In this document: piece after piece, positions 47,645 through 58,016 of the stretch | Layout: every line of letters begins with the position of its first letter | Numbering within the stretch: the first letter of the stretch is position 1 | Assembly (NCBI GenBank): GCA_024636215.1 | Contig: JAGXHL010000049.1 | Location: 62,001-126,000, forward strand | Length of the DNA stretch: 64,000 nt | Source of the DNA: Deltaproteobacteria bacterium | GTDB taxonomy: Bacteria > Desulfobacterota > Desulfuromonadia > Desulfuromonadales > BM103 | Reading direction: 5' to 3' | Notes under the pieces: generated by a model | What the model saw: only the letters and a program-made list of their open reading frames with translations | What the model was told of the DNA's origin: nothing | Database searches by the model: none | Program-made: the position numbers and the translations under genes

Positions 47645-48448
47645 TTATCCGCCAGTCAACACCTTGACTTCGAACTCACCGCCGATCACCAAGGCCTCGC
47701 CTTCGCCCTTGAACAGGGACCGGGGCAAGAGGCCACCCATGAAGAGGATCTTGGTCAAGGGAACCTCTGTCTCGAGGACACGATTGCCAAACTCCCAGGC
47801 CTTTTCAAAATCGTCGGTAAAGGAGTTCAAATTGTTCAGGCGCAGCAGGTAGCTGTTCTTGGTCAAGGTTTCAAGGACCTGGTGTTCTTCGAAATCGTAG
47901 ATGCCACGATAGAGAGTCCTATGTGACTGGCCGGCAAAACGGCGGCCCAGTTCGTATTGCACGAACTCGTAGAGCAGGTCGAACTGCGGCAGGATGGCGT
48001 TGGTGCGTTGCGAACCTTTCATGCGCTCGACGGTGTAACGAAAATAGGCTTGCGAATGAATGTCGTTGATCGGCCCGTGGTGAAAGGTTGGCGTCAATCC
48101 CATGCGCGATTCCACCCAGCCCTTGAGAACCGCGCCTTCGATGGAATTGCTGTCAAAAAGCCAGCCGCGCAGAAAACGCAGGTAACTGTTTTTCAGGCTT
48201 TTGCGGCTGTTGGTGGATTCTTGCCGTTGCCATTGATGCAGTTGGTAGCGGACATCCATGAAATCATGAAAAAGGCAACCCCGCACCTCGGGGTCCTCCT
48301 GCTGCTCCAGCTTCTCAAAAAGGGGGCGGCCATTATGCTGCACCCCCTGGAGCTCCAGCGGTTTCGGGTGGCGGTTGTAGTGCCGTGATGCAATCGCCCA
48401 GGGCGGCAGATTGCATCTATTGAGGGGCGTTGTGTACATATTTTCCAT
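47645..48448 (-). CDS. draT: NAD+-dinitrogenase-reductase ADP-ribosyltransferase DraT
   Basis: A 267-residue enzyme that ADP-ribosylates NifH (Arg104 here) when ammonium rises or energy falls. NRCNLPPWAIASRHYN near the N-terminus, FMDVRYQLHQW and HRTLYRGIYDFEEHQVL are DraT features. Starts at 48472, 48448 and 48439 are possible; 48448 (MENMYTTPLNRCN) agrees best with the family opening. It is the first gene of draTG. Confidence 0.94.
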   Translation of the reverse strand: MENMYTTPLNRCNLPPWAIASRHYNRHPKPLELQGVQHNGRPLFEKLEQQEDPEVRGCLFHDFMDVRYQLHQWQRQESTNSRKSLKNSYLRFLRGWLFDSNSIEGAVLKGWVESRMGLTPTFHHGPINDIHSQAYFRYTVERMKGSQRTNAILPQFDLLYEFVQYELGRRFAGQSHRTLYRGIYDFEEHQVLETLTKNSYLLRLNNLNSFTDDFEKAWEFGNRVLETEVPLTKILFMGGLLPRSLFKGEGEALVIGGEFEVKVLTGG

Positions 48449-49176
48449 TCGGCCGGAAATTGGAACAGGCAATGCACAATAATGAGGGCAGGATGCCTGT
48501 TTTTTTTGCTCTAAAGTTCTAGGAATTTTCTCCCTGATAGCAAACCAATCGTCAGCCTATACAAACTAATCTCTCTAAGTTACAGGCATTTAAGTCATTC
48601 ATTGCTATCCGATACTCTGGATTGGCAAAGTCGTCCGGCCCTGTTTGTTAATTGACAGATTTTATCTGCATCTAGAATGCCAACAAAAGCGCGTTACTGG
48701 AAAAGAAAATGAATCTGGGTTTTCTGGCGTTGTCTTTCATCCAAGTACGTGCAATAGCTAGACCAGCTAGAAGGGTGTCAGCAACAGATAAATGGTCGGA
48801 TCGAGCAATACCTGCCATTCCCGTGTTATCGCGATCAGATCGCCAATGATCAAATTAAAGTCCGCATGAAATTTATAAATAGGGAATCCCCCTGTCTAAA
48901 ATAGGCCAATCACCCATATCATTCCCTTTTTAAATGATACAAAATAAATCATAATTACGAAGAAACTCGATACAGACTTTCTACTGCCAATGATCATAAA
49001 CAAAGAAGAGATGGGTACTTTCAGCCAGCCCTAAGAGCTTCATGATAAAAATTGAACAGTCGACATTGTCAATGGCCAAGAATTTTTGGCGATTCCGCAA
49101 TAATCAGTCAACGTAGGACAGCGCAGGACGTTATGAATCTTTCCGTTCTGGTCCGATTAGATTTTGGGAGAAATTT
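48449..49176. other. AT-rich 0.7-kb gap between draT and a secreted protein gene
   Basis: It should hold the leftward draT promoter and the rightward promoter of the secreted protein. A hairpin-like CAGGATGCCTG followed by a T8 run lies near 48490-48508. I see no sigma-54 box and no convincing gene; stop codons are frequent in all frames. Composition is clearly more AT-rich than its surroundings, as in recently acquired DNA. Confidence 0.55.
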
Positions 49177-51117
49177 ATGAAAAAGTTAAGTGGTAGTCTC
49201 GTTGTATTGCTGTGGGCCGTGTTTATGTTGTTGGCCACGGATGCCCTGGCAATCCTTAAAGACTTCGGGCCGACCGATCCGGCCAATGGCTACCCTGTCT
49301 GGTACCGTGATCTTTCCACCAATGTCAGTGCTAACGGACAGGACTTCCCGCAGGGATTGCCACTGGAGCTTTGCGACTCGATGACCCAGAACGGCAACGG
49401 CTACCTCTGTAACCTGCTGCCAGAGGACCCCGCTCCGCCCGCGTCACCGGGCTACGACCCTGCCCAGCCGCGGGACTTTGCGACCAACTTCCCGCACGAA
49501 TCGTTCTATTTCCTCGCTGACGCAGCCATTGCCGGCGGCGGGGATTTCGCCAACGCCGGATTGGGCCTCGCTCTGGAAGCTGCTTTCGGTGGCGATGTCG
49601 CGCCCGGCAACCAGATCACTTTCGCCCGGGTCCGCATCCGGATCGACATCAACACCCCCGGCAACTACCGGATCACCCACCCCTACGGAGTCCTGAACTT
49701 CCCCAACGTCCCTGCTGGCGGCCGGGCCATCAACTTCACTGAAGACATCGGCATCGGCAACCCCGGGGACTTCTCCGGCGCTCTGGCGGGCGCGATCGGT
49801 CCTTTCCTGACCTGGGACACTGATTTCCCGATTGTCATCGGCGAGGATGTTTTTATCGGTGACCCGGCTGTCGCCCATACGGTGACAGGGAGTCCCTTTG
49901 GCACCAACGTCTTTCGCATTGAACGCATCGATGCAGAAGGCAACACGCTTACACAAGAAGAAACCAGTTTATTCAATCTGACCGGAAAAATTTTCACCAC
50001 GCCGATCTCCAGTCCCCTGAAGGCAACCCGGGCCTCTTATGTCCGCAACGCGGCCGGAGCACACGTGTTCGTCTTTGCTGAGGCTGATGTGGTTTCCAAC
50101 TCTCCACCATCCCTGTCATCCCTGCAGGTCAGTGCTCCAGGGGTTGATCCGACTCTGATGAGCACTGACGGCAACGGCAATTTCTTTGCACATCTTTCAA
50201 CTGCGGCTGATACGTTGCCGGCCACAGTGACGATCACCAACATCGCTGACAACCCCCCTAATGCAATCGAGGTTGCAGTGATCGACGAGGTCACGATTGA
50301 CTCTGCGGTCTACAACTCAGACAACCAGACACTGACACTCAGTGCATCATCCTCGGACAGCGTTGCAGTGCCGGAGCTCACCACCCCCTATGGAAACATG
50401 GTTGACGGCAAGCAGTTCGTAACCGATCTTCTGGCTCTACCTCCGAAGATTACAGTCCTCTCCTCCGCCAAAGGGCAGGATACTGAGCAAATTCAGATTA
50501 CCTCTGCTGATCTCGCCACAGGTCAGGTCGTCACCCCAAATGGTGGTGAAGTCTTTTATGGGGCCAGTGAAGCCGTTGTCAGGTGGGCTAACTTTCCAGG
50601 TGATGCAGCCAGCTTCAACCTGTTCTACTTCGATGCCGACTTGACACCGCATTTTATTGCCACTGTTGGCAATGTCTCAAGTTACAACTGGCAAGTACCG
50701 AGAGTGCTAGCAGAAGAGGACGGTAAGAGATTCCGGGTAACCGCCTTTGATGCTATTGGTAACAGACTTGGGGTTGCCTGGTCTGATGCGCCATTCACCA
50801 TTACACCAAACCCGGCAGTTGTTCGTATGATCACACCGAATGGTAGTGAAGTATTGACTTCAGGGGAGATTTCCACTGTCGAATGGAATCCTGCTCTTGG
50901 TGCAACTTATTACAACTTGTTCTACTTCGATGCCGACCAGACACCGCATTTTGTTGCTACTGTTGGCAATGTCACCAGTTACAACTGGCAAGTACCAGCG
51001 GTGACAGAAGGAAGCGGTAAGAGGTTCCGGGTGACCGCCTTTGATGCTGCAGACAACAGGCTTGGGGTTGATTGGTCCGATGCGGCATTCAGCATCCAGC
51101 CACCGTTAGTGCAATAA
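49177..51117 (+). CDS. Secreted protein with two C-terminal beta-sandwich-like repeats
   Basis: A 646-residue exported protein (signal peptide about 1-26, ending DALA). The first 440 residues have no family I recognise; they are rich in Asp, Gly and Thr and look beta-rich. Two repeats of about 95 residues follow (about 455-550 and 551-644), sharing NLFYFDAD, TPHF, ATVGNV, SYNWQVP, GKRFRVTAFDA and NRLGV. Such modules resemble Fn3/Ig-like adhesion or binding domains. Function unknown; surface binding is plausible. A terminator follows. Confidence 0.85.
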   Translation: MKKLSGSLVVLLWAVFMLLATDALAILKDFGPTDPANGYPVWYRDLSTNVSANGQDFPQGLPLELCDSMTQNGNGYLCNLLPEDPAPPASPGYDPAQPRDFATNFPHESFYFLADAAIAGGGDFANAGLGLALEAAFGGDVAPGNQITFARVRIRIDINTPGNYRITHPYGVLNFPNVPAGGRAINFTEDIGIGNPGDFSGALAGAIGPFLTWDTDFPIVIGEDVFIGDPAVAHTVTGSPFGTNVFRIERIDAEGNTLTQEETSLFNLTGKIFTTPISSPLKATRASYVRNAAGAHVFVFAEADVVSNSPPSLSSLQVSAPGVDPTLMSTDGNGNFFAHLSTAADTLPATVTITNIADNPPNAIEVAVIDEVTIDSAVYNSDNQTLTLSASSSDSVAVPELTTPYGNMVDGKQFVTDLLALPPKITVLSSAKGQDTEQIQITSADLATGQVVTPNGGEVFYGASEAVVRWANFPGDAASFNLFYFDADLTPHFIATVGNVSSYNWQVPRVLAEEDGKRFRVTAFDAIGNRLGVAWSDAPFTITPNPAVVRMITPNGSEVLTSGEISTVEWNPALGATYYNLFYFDADQTPHFVATVGNVTSYNWQVPAVTEGSGKRFRVTAFDAADNRLGVDWSDAAFSIQPPLVQ

Positions 51118-51154
51118 GTCGACGAAAAGAAAGCATCACAGTGATTAAAATGAT

Positions 51155-51185
51155 GAAGGGCTGGAGGAATCCAGCCCTTCCGTTT
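51155..51185 (+). terminator. Terminator after the secreted protein
   Basis: GAAGGGCTGG pairs perfectly with CCAGCCCTTC around a six-base loop and is followed by CGTTTT. It lies 38 bases after the stop. Confidence 0.85.
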
Positions 51186-51257
51186 TGAGGGGCGCGCCCT
51201 GTGGTCGATTCAGGACAATTTGTTACCACTTCACAGCGAGGACCAAGATGGTAACCG

Positions 51258-51665
51258 CTACCTTATATCCAAAAGCATAGCTTCAACAAGCCCGGCCGTC
51301 ATCATCGTAATCTTTCTGCAGTTGGCCTGATGCTCCTCACTCATCCAGGTATAGTTTTTCGAAAGTCCACGACAGCAGGTCGTTTGAAACACCGCCTTGA
51401 AAGCAGCCATCAAGTCTGCAGCGCGGTCAGCGCGCCAGTTCAGGCCGAGCGCCATGACGCCGCCGGTGATGGCCCCACAGAGACAACCGCTCTTGCCGAT
51501 ACCGCAGCTGAAGCCGGCCGTTGCCGCCAGCAGTTCATGATTATTACTGCCGCCGGTTGCCTGCAGCACCGAGCGGATGCAACTGTAACCCTGATCAAAC
51601 AAACGGCCGGCGATTTCTGCAAGGCTTTCTTCAAGGGCCCTTGCTGTCGAAGCTTCCGCGCTCAT
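51258..51665 (-). CDS. C_GCAxxG_C_C family redox-type protein
   Basis: A 135-residue protein with FSCGIGKSGCLCGAITGGVMALG, in outline the C-GC-x-x-G pattern of this family, plus TTCCRG and CRK near the C-terminus. Members are thought to be redox-active; some sit beside metal or thiol genes. It overlaps the start of the 63-residue membrane protein gene on the same strand, so the two are an operon. Exact role unknown. Confidence 0.85.
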   Translation of the reverse strand: MSAEASTARALEESLAEIAGRLFDQGYSCIRSVLQATGGSNNHELLAATAGFSCGIGKSGCLCGAITGGVMALGLNWRADRAADLMAAFKAVFQTTCCRGLSKNYTWMSEEHQANCRKITMMTAGLVEAMLLDIR

Positions 51666-51853
51666 CCTTCTTTGACTCCGAGTTTACGCAGGAGCGTGAT
51701 CATCGGACACCAGTTGGAAAAAGCGCTTTGAAACAGGTTCAGGCCGACAAAAGCGGTGAAGAAGAGCCAATAAGGGGAATGCAGCTGGGACAGCAGGACG
51801 CTGAGCATCACAAAAAAGCCGGCGATCATACGCAGATAACGGTTAATGGTCAT
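51662..51853 (-). CDS. Small DUF2892 (YgaP-like) membrane protein
   Basis: A 63-residue protein with two membrane segments (about 8-22 and 26-46) and the DUF2892 features NRYLRMIAG, NLFQSAFSNWCPM and LRKLGV. The free Cys in SNWCPM is typical and in some members is next to rhodanese domains. It overlaps the following gene by ATGA. It probably has a role in sulfur or redox handling. Confidence 0.88.
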   Translation of the reverse strand: MTINRYLRMIAGFFVMLSVLLSQLHSPYWLFFTAFVGLNLFQSAFSNWCPMITLLRKLGVKEG

Positions 51854-51958
51854 GATAAGATTCTCCTTGTCTAAAAACTTCGCTCTTGGTTGTTAAGCGG
51901 CCAGTCTTGCAGGGTGGGTGACCGGAAACCGCAGGCAAAAATGATAAATCAGGCAGGC

Positions 51959-54900
51959 TCATGCTGCCTTTGCCTGTGTCCCGGGCTTTTTGAGCATGTA
52001 ATAGAGTACCGGAACCGCCATGCGGCTGACCAGCAAAGAGGCGATTTCTCCAAACATCAGGGAGATAGCCAGACCCTGAAAGATCGGATCGGCAAGGATT
52101 ACCGAGGCCCCGACCACCACGGCCAGGGCCGTCAGCAGCATCGGCCGGAAGCGAATGGCTCCGGCTTCAACCACCGCTTCGGCCAGCGGCAGACCGTGCC
52201 TGATGCGCAACTCGATAAAATCTACCAGGATGATTGAGTTACGAACCACAATCCCGGCGCCGGCCATGAAGCCGATCATCGAGGTTGCAGTAAAGAAAGC
52301 GCCGAGGGCCCAGTGGGCCGGCAGAATGCCGATCAGAGAAAAGGGAATCGCTGCCATGACAACCAGTGGTGTGAAATAGTCTTTAAACCAACCGACCATC
52401 AACATGTAGATCAGGATCATCACCGCGCAAAAAGCCAGACCGAGGTCACGAAACACTTCGAGGGTGATATGCCACTCGCCATCCCACTTGATCGATGGCT
52501 GCATGGTGTTGAATGGCTGCTTGAGGTTGAAGATCTCAACCGCCTCACCATCGCCGCCAAATTCGCTGGCTTCAAGGTCCTCAAGCTGCCGATTCATGTC
52601 AAAAATAGCATAAACCGGGCTCTCAACTTCGCCGGCGACATCTGCGGTGACATAGATCACCGGTTTCAGATTCTTGCGGTAGATCGGCTGTTCGACCACT
52701 TGCTCGGTGACCGTAACCAGTTCCCGCAAGGGCACCAAAGCCCCAGGCGCATTATCATTTAAACCCGGCGCATCACCAGTTGAACCGGGCGCAGTGCCAG
52801 TTGCACGAAGTGATATGTTCAGGATACTGTCGATGCGCGCCCGCTGGCTTGCCGGCAGCTGCAGGACGACAGCGATGTCCTCCTTGTCGGCCGACTGGTG
52901 AAACAAGTCGATCGGTAAGCCTTGAACCGCCATCTGCACGGTGCGGGAAATCACCCCTTCGCTGAGGCCGTTGAGCGCGGCCTTCTCCTTGTCGACTTCG
53001 AGCAGCAGGCGCTTATGTTCGGCTTCGCGGTACCAGTCGATATCGACCACACCTGCCGTGCCGGCAAAGATCTCCCTGACCCGTTGCGCCAGCTTGAGAC
53101 GTTGCTCATCGCTGCTGCCATAGACCTCGGCGACCAGCGTTGCCAGCACCGGCGGCCCGGGCGGAACTTCCGCGATGGCGACAGCGGCCCCGTATTTTTC
53201 GGCTATTTCAGTGATCTCAGGACGCATGCGTACAGCGATATCGTGACTCTGCAGCGCACGCTTGTCCTTCGGCAGCAGGTTGACCTGGATATCCGCCACG
53301 GTTGGTCCGCTGCGCATGAAATAATGACGGACCAGGCCGTTGAAATTGTACGGTGAGGCCGTGCCGATATAGATCTGGTAATCGGTTGTAGTCGGATCTT
53401 CGCGAACCACGGCTGCCATCTCAAAGGCCACGCGGCTGGTCTGCTCAAGGGTCGAACCTTCCGGCATGTTGAGAATCACCTGGAACTCGCTCTTGTTGTC
53501 AAAAGGCAGCATCTTGACCTTGACCAGACCAAAATAGACCATGGAAAAACCGCCCAGCAGCAACAGGACAATCGTGGCAAAAAACAAGCTCCGCGCAACA
53601 GCACTGCCAAGCAGTGGGTCCATGGCCCGATGGTAGAGGCGGGTCAGGATATCATCGGCGGCACGATCGTGATCCGGTTGAGCAGACTCTTCATCACCTT
53701 CGGGTTGCCGGCCTTTTTTCAGCAGCCGGATCGCCGCCCAGGGCGTGACGGTGAAAGCGATCAGCAGCGAAAAGATCATCGCCGCCGACGAACCGATCGG
53801 AATCGGTCGCATGTAGGGGCCCATCAAGCCACCGACAAAGGCCATCGGCAGTATCGCCGCGATCACCGCCCAGGTTGCCAGGATGGTCGGGTTGCCGACC
53901 TCGGCCACGGCCTCGATGGCAATCGTCAACATCGATTTGGCGCGGCCTCCGGGCAGGCGCATGTGACGAACGATATTTTCTACCACCACAATGGCGTCAT
54001 CAACCAGAATGCCGATGGAAAAAATCAGCGCAAACAGGGTGATTCGATTCAAAGTGTAGCCGTAGAGATAGAAGACCAGCAGCGTCAGGGCCAGGGTCGT
54101 GGGGATCGCCAGCAAGACCACCAGTGCTTCGCGAAAACCGAGAAAGAAGAAGATCAAAAGTGCGACACCGAAGACCGCGATGCCCATATGGAGCAACAGC
54201 TCATTGGATTTTTCAGCGGCGGTCTCACCGTAGTTGCGGGTGACGCTGACCTTGACGTCAGACGGGATCATGCTGCCCCTGAGGAGGTCGATTTTAGCTT
54301 CGACCGCATGGACCACATCGATGGCGTTGGTACCGGGGCGCTTTGCCACCGACAGCGTCACCGCCGCTTCTTCGCTCTGTCCGGCTGCGCCGTAGAACAC
54401 GTAGTTATCAGGTTCCTGCGGGCCATCGATAATCTCTGCAACATCGTCAAGATAGACCGGATGCCCGGCATGTACGCCGACGACAACACGGCCAATCTCG
54501 GCCGCAGAACTGAGAAACTGTCCGGTCTGCAGCAGCAGCTGATGGTTCAGAGACTCGACCTTGCCGGTGTATTGCTGGGTGTTGGCCTGCTGGAGGGCCG
54601 GAACCAGTTGCTCCGGCGTCAGCTTGCGTGCCGCCAGTCGCAGCGGGTCAAACTCAATCCGCAGCTGCCGCCGGGTGCCGCCGATAAGTTTCGTCTCGGC
54701 GACATTGGCAATGGTTTTAATTTCATCGTCAACCTGGGCCGCCAGTCGCCGCAGCATGAAATGATCGTAACCGCCACCGTGGAAGGTCAAGGCCAGAATC
54801 GGCACATCATCGATGGAGTGCGGCTTGACCAGGGGCCGGGAGACACCGGGCGGAATTCGGTCAAAATTGGTGGCCAGCTTCTGGTTGAGGCGCACAATGG

Positions 54901-55243
54901 CCGTTTCAGCATCCTCCCCGACATAAAACCTGACCACCAGCAGGCTCTGACCGGCCATTGAGGTCGAATAGATGTACTCAACCCCCGGCAGCTCGTAGAG
55001 CAGCTTTTCCATAGGGATGGTGACCTGCTGCTCAATCTCGGCGGGTGTGGCACCGGCCATGCTGACCAGAACATCGATCATCGGCACCTTGATCTGCGGC
55101 TCTTCCTCGCGAGGCAGCAGATTGATGGCCATCAGACCGAGCAGCATCGAGAAGATGACGATCAGTAAGGTGAGTCTCGAATTGATAAAATATTTGGCGA
55201 GCTGCCCGGCAAAGCCAATTTTTTCGAACTGTGCTTCGCTCAT
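51959..55243 (-). CDS. RND efflux permease (inner-membrane pump)
   Basis: A 1094-residue proton-driven pump with the RND layout: a helix near residue 25, a periplasmic domain, six helices (about 345-520), a second large periplasmic domain and six more helices. [20 protein letters not shown] is a typical early motif, and [19 protein letters not shown] holds the proton-relay acidic residues in helix 4. It exceeds the usual length of 1020-1050, partly through a 7-residue repeat insert (see 52743-52805). Substrate unknown. It is third in tolC-MFP-RND order. Confidence 0.94.
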   Translation of the reverse strand: MSEAQFEKIGFAGQLAKYFINSRLTLLIVIFSMLLGLMAINLLPREEEPQIKVPMIDVLVSMAGATPAEIEQQVTIPMEKLLYELPGVEYIYSTSMAGQSLLVVRFYVGEDAETAIVRLNQKLATNFDRIPPGVSRPLVKPHSIDDVPILALTFHGGGYDHFMLRRLAAQVDDEIKTIANVAETKLIGGTRRQLRIEFDPLRLAARKLTPEQLVPALQQANTQQYTGKVESLNHQLLLQTGQFLSSAAEIGRVVVGVHAGHPVYLDDVAEIIDGPQEPDNYVFYGAAGQSEEAAVTLSVAKRPGTNAIDVVHAVEAKIDLLRGSMIPSDVKVSVTRNYGETAAEKSNELLLHMGIAVFGVALLIFFFLGFREALVVLLAIPTTLALTLLVFYLYGYTLNRITLFALIFSIGILVDDAIVVVENIVRHMRLPGGRAKSMLTIAIEAVAEVGNPTILATWAVIAAILPMAFVGGLMGPYMRPIPIGSSAAMIFSLLIAFTVTPWAAIRLLKKGRQPEGDEESAQPDHDRAADDILTRLYHRAMDPLLGSAVARSLFFATIVLLLLGGFSMVYFGLVKVKMLPFDNKSEFQVILNMPEGSTLEQTSRVAFEMAAVVREDPTTTDYQIYIGTASPYNFNGLVRHYFMRSGPTVADIQVNLLPKDKRALQSHDIAVRMRPEITEIAEKYGAAVAIAEVPPGPPVLATLVAEVYGSSDEQRLKLAQRVREIFAGTAGVVDIDWYREAEHKRLLLEVDKEKAALNGLSEGVISRTVQMAVQGLPIDLFHQSADKEDIAVVLQLPASQRARIDSILNISLRATGTAPGSTGDAPGLNDNAPGALVPLRELVTVTEQVVEQPIYRKNLKPVIYVTADVAGEVESPVYAIFDMNRQLEDLEASEFGGDGEAVEIFNLKQPFNTMQPSIKWDGEWHITLEVFRDLGLAFCAVMILIYMLMVGWFKDYFTPLVVMAAIPFSLIGILPAHWALGAFFTATSMIGFMAGAGIVVRNSIILVDFIELRIRHGLPLAEAVVEAGAIRFRPMLLTALAVVVGASVILADPIFQGLAISLMFGEIASLLVSRMAVPVLYYMLKKPGTQAKAA
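52743..52805 (-). repeat. Three 21-bp in-frame repeats inside the RND pump gene
   Basis: Three units of 21 bp (plus-strand unit CCxGGCGCA...) encode a 7-residue repeat with APG in each unit (TAPGS, DAPGL, NAPGA) in the second periplasmic domain just before LVPLRELV. The reading frame is kept. It is a minisatellite-like expansion that may vary among strains. Confidence 0.88.
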
Positions 55244-56283
55244 TGTGCCGCCCTGTCCGTGATCACCTTAAGGGGTTGACCATCCTGTAGTGCATCGTTT
55301 GCGTCGATCACAATCTGCTCGCCGGCTTGCAGACCGGAAAGAACTTCGCTGCGGCCAGCAAACTCCGCACCGATTCGGACCAGACGCATGCGGGCCAGAC
55401 CCTGTTCGGCCACAAAAACCTGTTGCAATTGTCCCTTTTTCCTGAGGGCACTGCTGTTAATCAGCAAAGCTGTCGCCTGATTGTCAACCAGGGCGACCCG
55501 GGCAAACTGGCCGCTATGCAAGCGTGGATCAGGGGGGAGCATCAATTTGACTTGAGTGGTTCGCGAAGCCGGTTCAACGGTTGGCGAGATTTCCCGGATC
55601 TGCGCCTTAAGGCTCAACTCGGCTGCCGGCACTGTCAACGGCAGACGGCTCTCGAGGGCTAAAGGAAATGCCAGGCCCTCGGGAACCTGGATGACGACTT
55701 CAAGTTCTGAACCGTTTTCCAGCTTCAAGAGAGGAACGCCTGGTGAAGCCTGGTCACCGACGTCGACCGGCTTGCCGGTTACGATGCCTGCGAAGGGCGC
55801 ACGTATTTGCGTATAACCGAGGATCGTTTGGGCTTCACGGTAGGCCGCCGCATTGATTTCTACCAGCTCGGTGAGTGTTTTGACCTTGGTGCGGGTCGAA
55901 GCATTGACCTGCAGCAACTGGGTCTCCCGTGCCAGGTTGCGCCGTGCCTGAGCGAGTTGGGTCTCGGCCTGCTGAGCCCGGGCGTTGATTTCGGCGGCAG
56001 CAATTTTTACCAGCAAGTCGCCCTTTTTGACCTGTGAACCGATCTGCACCGGCAGTTTCTCAATCTGACCAGAGACACGTGCCGAAATCGTGATCTGTTC
56101 AACCGCCTGCAGGGTTCCAGCCAGTTCAACCTGTATGGGCACCTCGCTCAGGGCGAGCGTTTCGACCTCAACCTCAAGCGGAGGCAGAGAGGTGGCGACT
56201 GGTTTCTCCAGAGGCTCATTGCAGCCGGAGAGCATCAACAGGGATAACAGGCTTAAAAACAGGCAACTTTTGTTTAGAATCAT
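55240..56283 (-). CDS. RND periplasmic adaptor (membrane fusion protein)
   Basis: A 347-residue lipoprotein-type adaptor: signal with lipobox LMLSGC, a lipoyl half-motif ([20 protein letters not shown]), a coiled-coil hairpin (about 95-150), the second lipoyl half ([19 protein letters not shown]) and beta-barrel regions. It bridges the pump to the outer-membrane channel. It overlaps the pump gene by four bases. Confidence 0.94.
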   Translation of the reverse strand: MILNKSCLFLSLLSLLMLSGCNEPLEKPVATSLPPLEVEVETLALSEVPIQVELAGTLQAVEQITISARVSGQIEKLPVQIGSQVKKGDLLVKIAAAEINARAQQAETQLAQARRNLARETQLLQVNASTRTKVKTLTELVEINAAAYREAQTILGYTQIRAPFAGIVTGKPVDVGDQASPGVPLLKLENGSELEVVIQVPEGLAFPLALESRLPLTVPAAELSLKAQIREISPTVEPASRTTQVKLMLPPDPRLHSGQFARVALVDNQATALLINSSALRKKGQLQQVFVAEQGLARMRLVRIGAEFAGRSEVLSGLQAGEQIVIDANDALQDGQPLKVITDRAAQ

Positions 56284-57644
56284 GGCTGATTCTCCATGCT
56301 GGTGGTCTGGTTGAGGTCGTCGGCATATTGCGGCAAACCCGCCGCGCGGCGCAGGTCTGCGATGGCGATCTGCACGGCGGAGGACGCAAGGGCATGACGA
56401 ACCCGTGCCTCTGTCAAGCGATTCTCGCTATCAATCAGCTCGGAGATCAAAAGCACCCCGGCACGGAAACGGGCCTGGGATAAACTTTCACTTTCGACAG
56501 CCTGCTCGACGGTTTTCTGCGTGACATGTTGCCGCTGCCGGGCCAGAGCCAGGGCTAATTGCGCCTGGGTCACTTCAAGGCCAAGCGCAAGCTCCAGCTT
56601 CTTCTGCTCGGCGCGCAAACCACCGAGTCGGGCTTCAGACAGGGCAATGTCTGCGCGAGACTGATAACCATCGAACAGTTTGAAGTTTAAATTAACACCG
56701 GCCATCCAGGAGTCGCCGCTACCATCCAGAACCGTGCCCTGGTCGTGCTGGTAACGAGCAAAACCGTCAAGAGTCGGCAGGCGCGTACCGCGGGCCGCAA
56801 CCAACTCTGCTTCTGCGGCCTCAATGGCTGCGGTCAATTGCCTTAACTCAGGGCGCTGGCGCGGATCGGCAGCTGCTGGCAGGCTCGGCTGTTCTGCGTC
56901 ATCGAGCTCAAGCTTCAGATCGTCACCAAGCAGGCCCAGCAGCGTCAGAAAAATCCTTCTGGCCAGTTCCAGATTATGTTGCGCCTGAATCAGGTTTTCC
57001 ATGGCCAGGGTTTTCTCCACTTCAAGATTCAGCAGGTCAAGCTTGAGGAGATCGCCTGCGTCATAACGGGCCTGGGCAATCGACAGCGAGGAGGTGATCG
57101 CCTCCAGCGCCTTCTGTCGTGCCTGCAATAGCTTGCCCGCTTCGTTAACGCGCTGATACGCTCGGAAGACTTCGAATTCAAGCTTCAGGCGGACCGTCTC
57201 ACTTGCAGCGGCGGAGAGGTCGACCCCGGCTTTGGCAGCATTTTTGCGCGCCTGGTCCTGGCCACCGTTGTAGAAGCGATACTCTATGCCAACGCCCAGT
57301 CCGAGGTTGTCCGTACGCCCGGGATTGTTAAAGTCGATCGCCGAAGAAAATTCCCCCTGGTTGAGAATATTGCCAAAGGAATGCATCGGGTTATTGGTCT
57401 GGCTGTAGTTGCCAAAGAGTTCGATGCGGGGATAAAAGCTCGCAGAAGACTTCTGCAGCAAGGCCTCAGCCTCGATCATTCGCTGCGTGGCCAATTGGCT
57501 GTCCGGGCTGTTCTGCCTGGCAAAGCTGATGGCCTGCCGTGAAGTCCAGGTCCCGGGTAGTTCTGAACCGGCGGCAAACACAGGCAGATTGAGCAGCAGG
57601 GCCAGAAGAAGAGAACAGAGTTGCTTAGCTGTCTTAGCTGTCAT
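56280..57644 (-). CDS. TolC-family outer-membrane efflux protein
   Basis: A 454-residue channel subunit with a signal peptide (about 1-25) and two structural repeats of TolC type; GVNLNFKLFDGYQSRADI and GVGIEYRFYNGGQDQARK are the two strand-helix junctions. It is the first gene of the tripartite efflux operon and overlaps the adaptor start. Upstream bases repeat TTAGCTGTC/TTGCCTGTC around the start, so the exact start is uncertain. Confidence 0.94.
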   Translation of the reverse strand: MTAKTAKQLCSLLLALLLNLPVFAAGSELPGTWTSRQAISFARQNSPDSQLATQRMIEAEALLQKSSASFYPRIELFGNYSQTNNPMHSFGNILNQGEFSSAIDFNNPGRTDNLGLGVGIEYRFYNGGQDQARKNAAKAGVDLSAAASETVRLKLEFEVFRAYQRVNEAGKLLQARQKALEAITSSLSIAQARYDAGDLLKLDLLNLEVEKTLAMENLIQAQHNLELARRIFLTLLGLLGDDLKLELDDAEQPSLPAAADPRQRPELRQLTAAIEAAEAELVAARGTRLPTLDGFARYQHDQGTVLDGSGDSWMAGVNLNFKLFDGYQSRADIALSEARLGGLRAEQKKLELALGLEVTQAQLALALARQRQHVTQKTVEQAVESESLSQARFRAGVLLISELIDSENRLTEARVRHALASSAVQIAIADLRRAAGLPQYADDLNQTTSMENQP

Positions 57645-58016
57645 TGTCTTGCCTGTCGTTTTCCTGTTGCTTGCCTGTCATTGGTGGCCTTGACGATTCT
57701 GAATGCAGAGATGCCTACAACATTCAAATAAACATATATATGGTTATTCTATTTACGTCAACCTTGAAGGTTAATAATAGCACGCAATTGGCTTTTTTTA
57801 ATCTGAGGCAGAGAAAGAAAGGACGCTTTTCCTGAGCGATTGCCTTGCTGCTGGCTGTTAAAGGGCTGAATTATTGGCTTTGCAGTGTTGAATACTTGGC
57901 TAACCTCGTGTTTCCTATAAAAAAATTGAAATAAAACACGGTTTGCTTTAAGATGCGCATTCCAAACATTGTCTTACAGGTTATTTTTAACCTCAATTTC
58001 TTAAGGAGTGGCGCTC
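57645..58016. other. 372-bp divergent promoter region between efflux and TRAP operons
   Basis: AT-rich, with both operons starting outward. No gene is supported; the few open frames lack domains and ribosome sites. TTGCTTTAAGATGC and AT-rich blocks near 57910-57950 may hold the TRAP promoter, but no clear box was identified. AAGGAG before 58017 is the dctP ribosome site. Confidence 0.5.

Noticed and set aside
53630..54961. 443-codon plus-strand frame opposite the RND pump
   Set aside because: Antisense frame with no recognisable domain; the pump on the other strand is certain.
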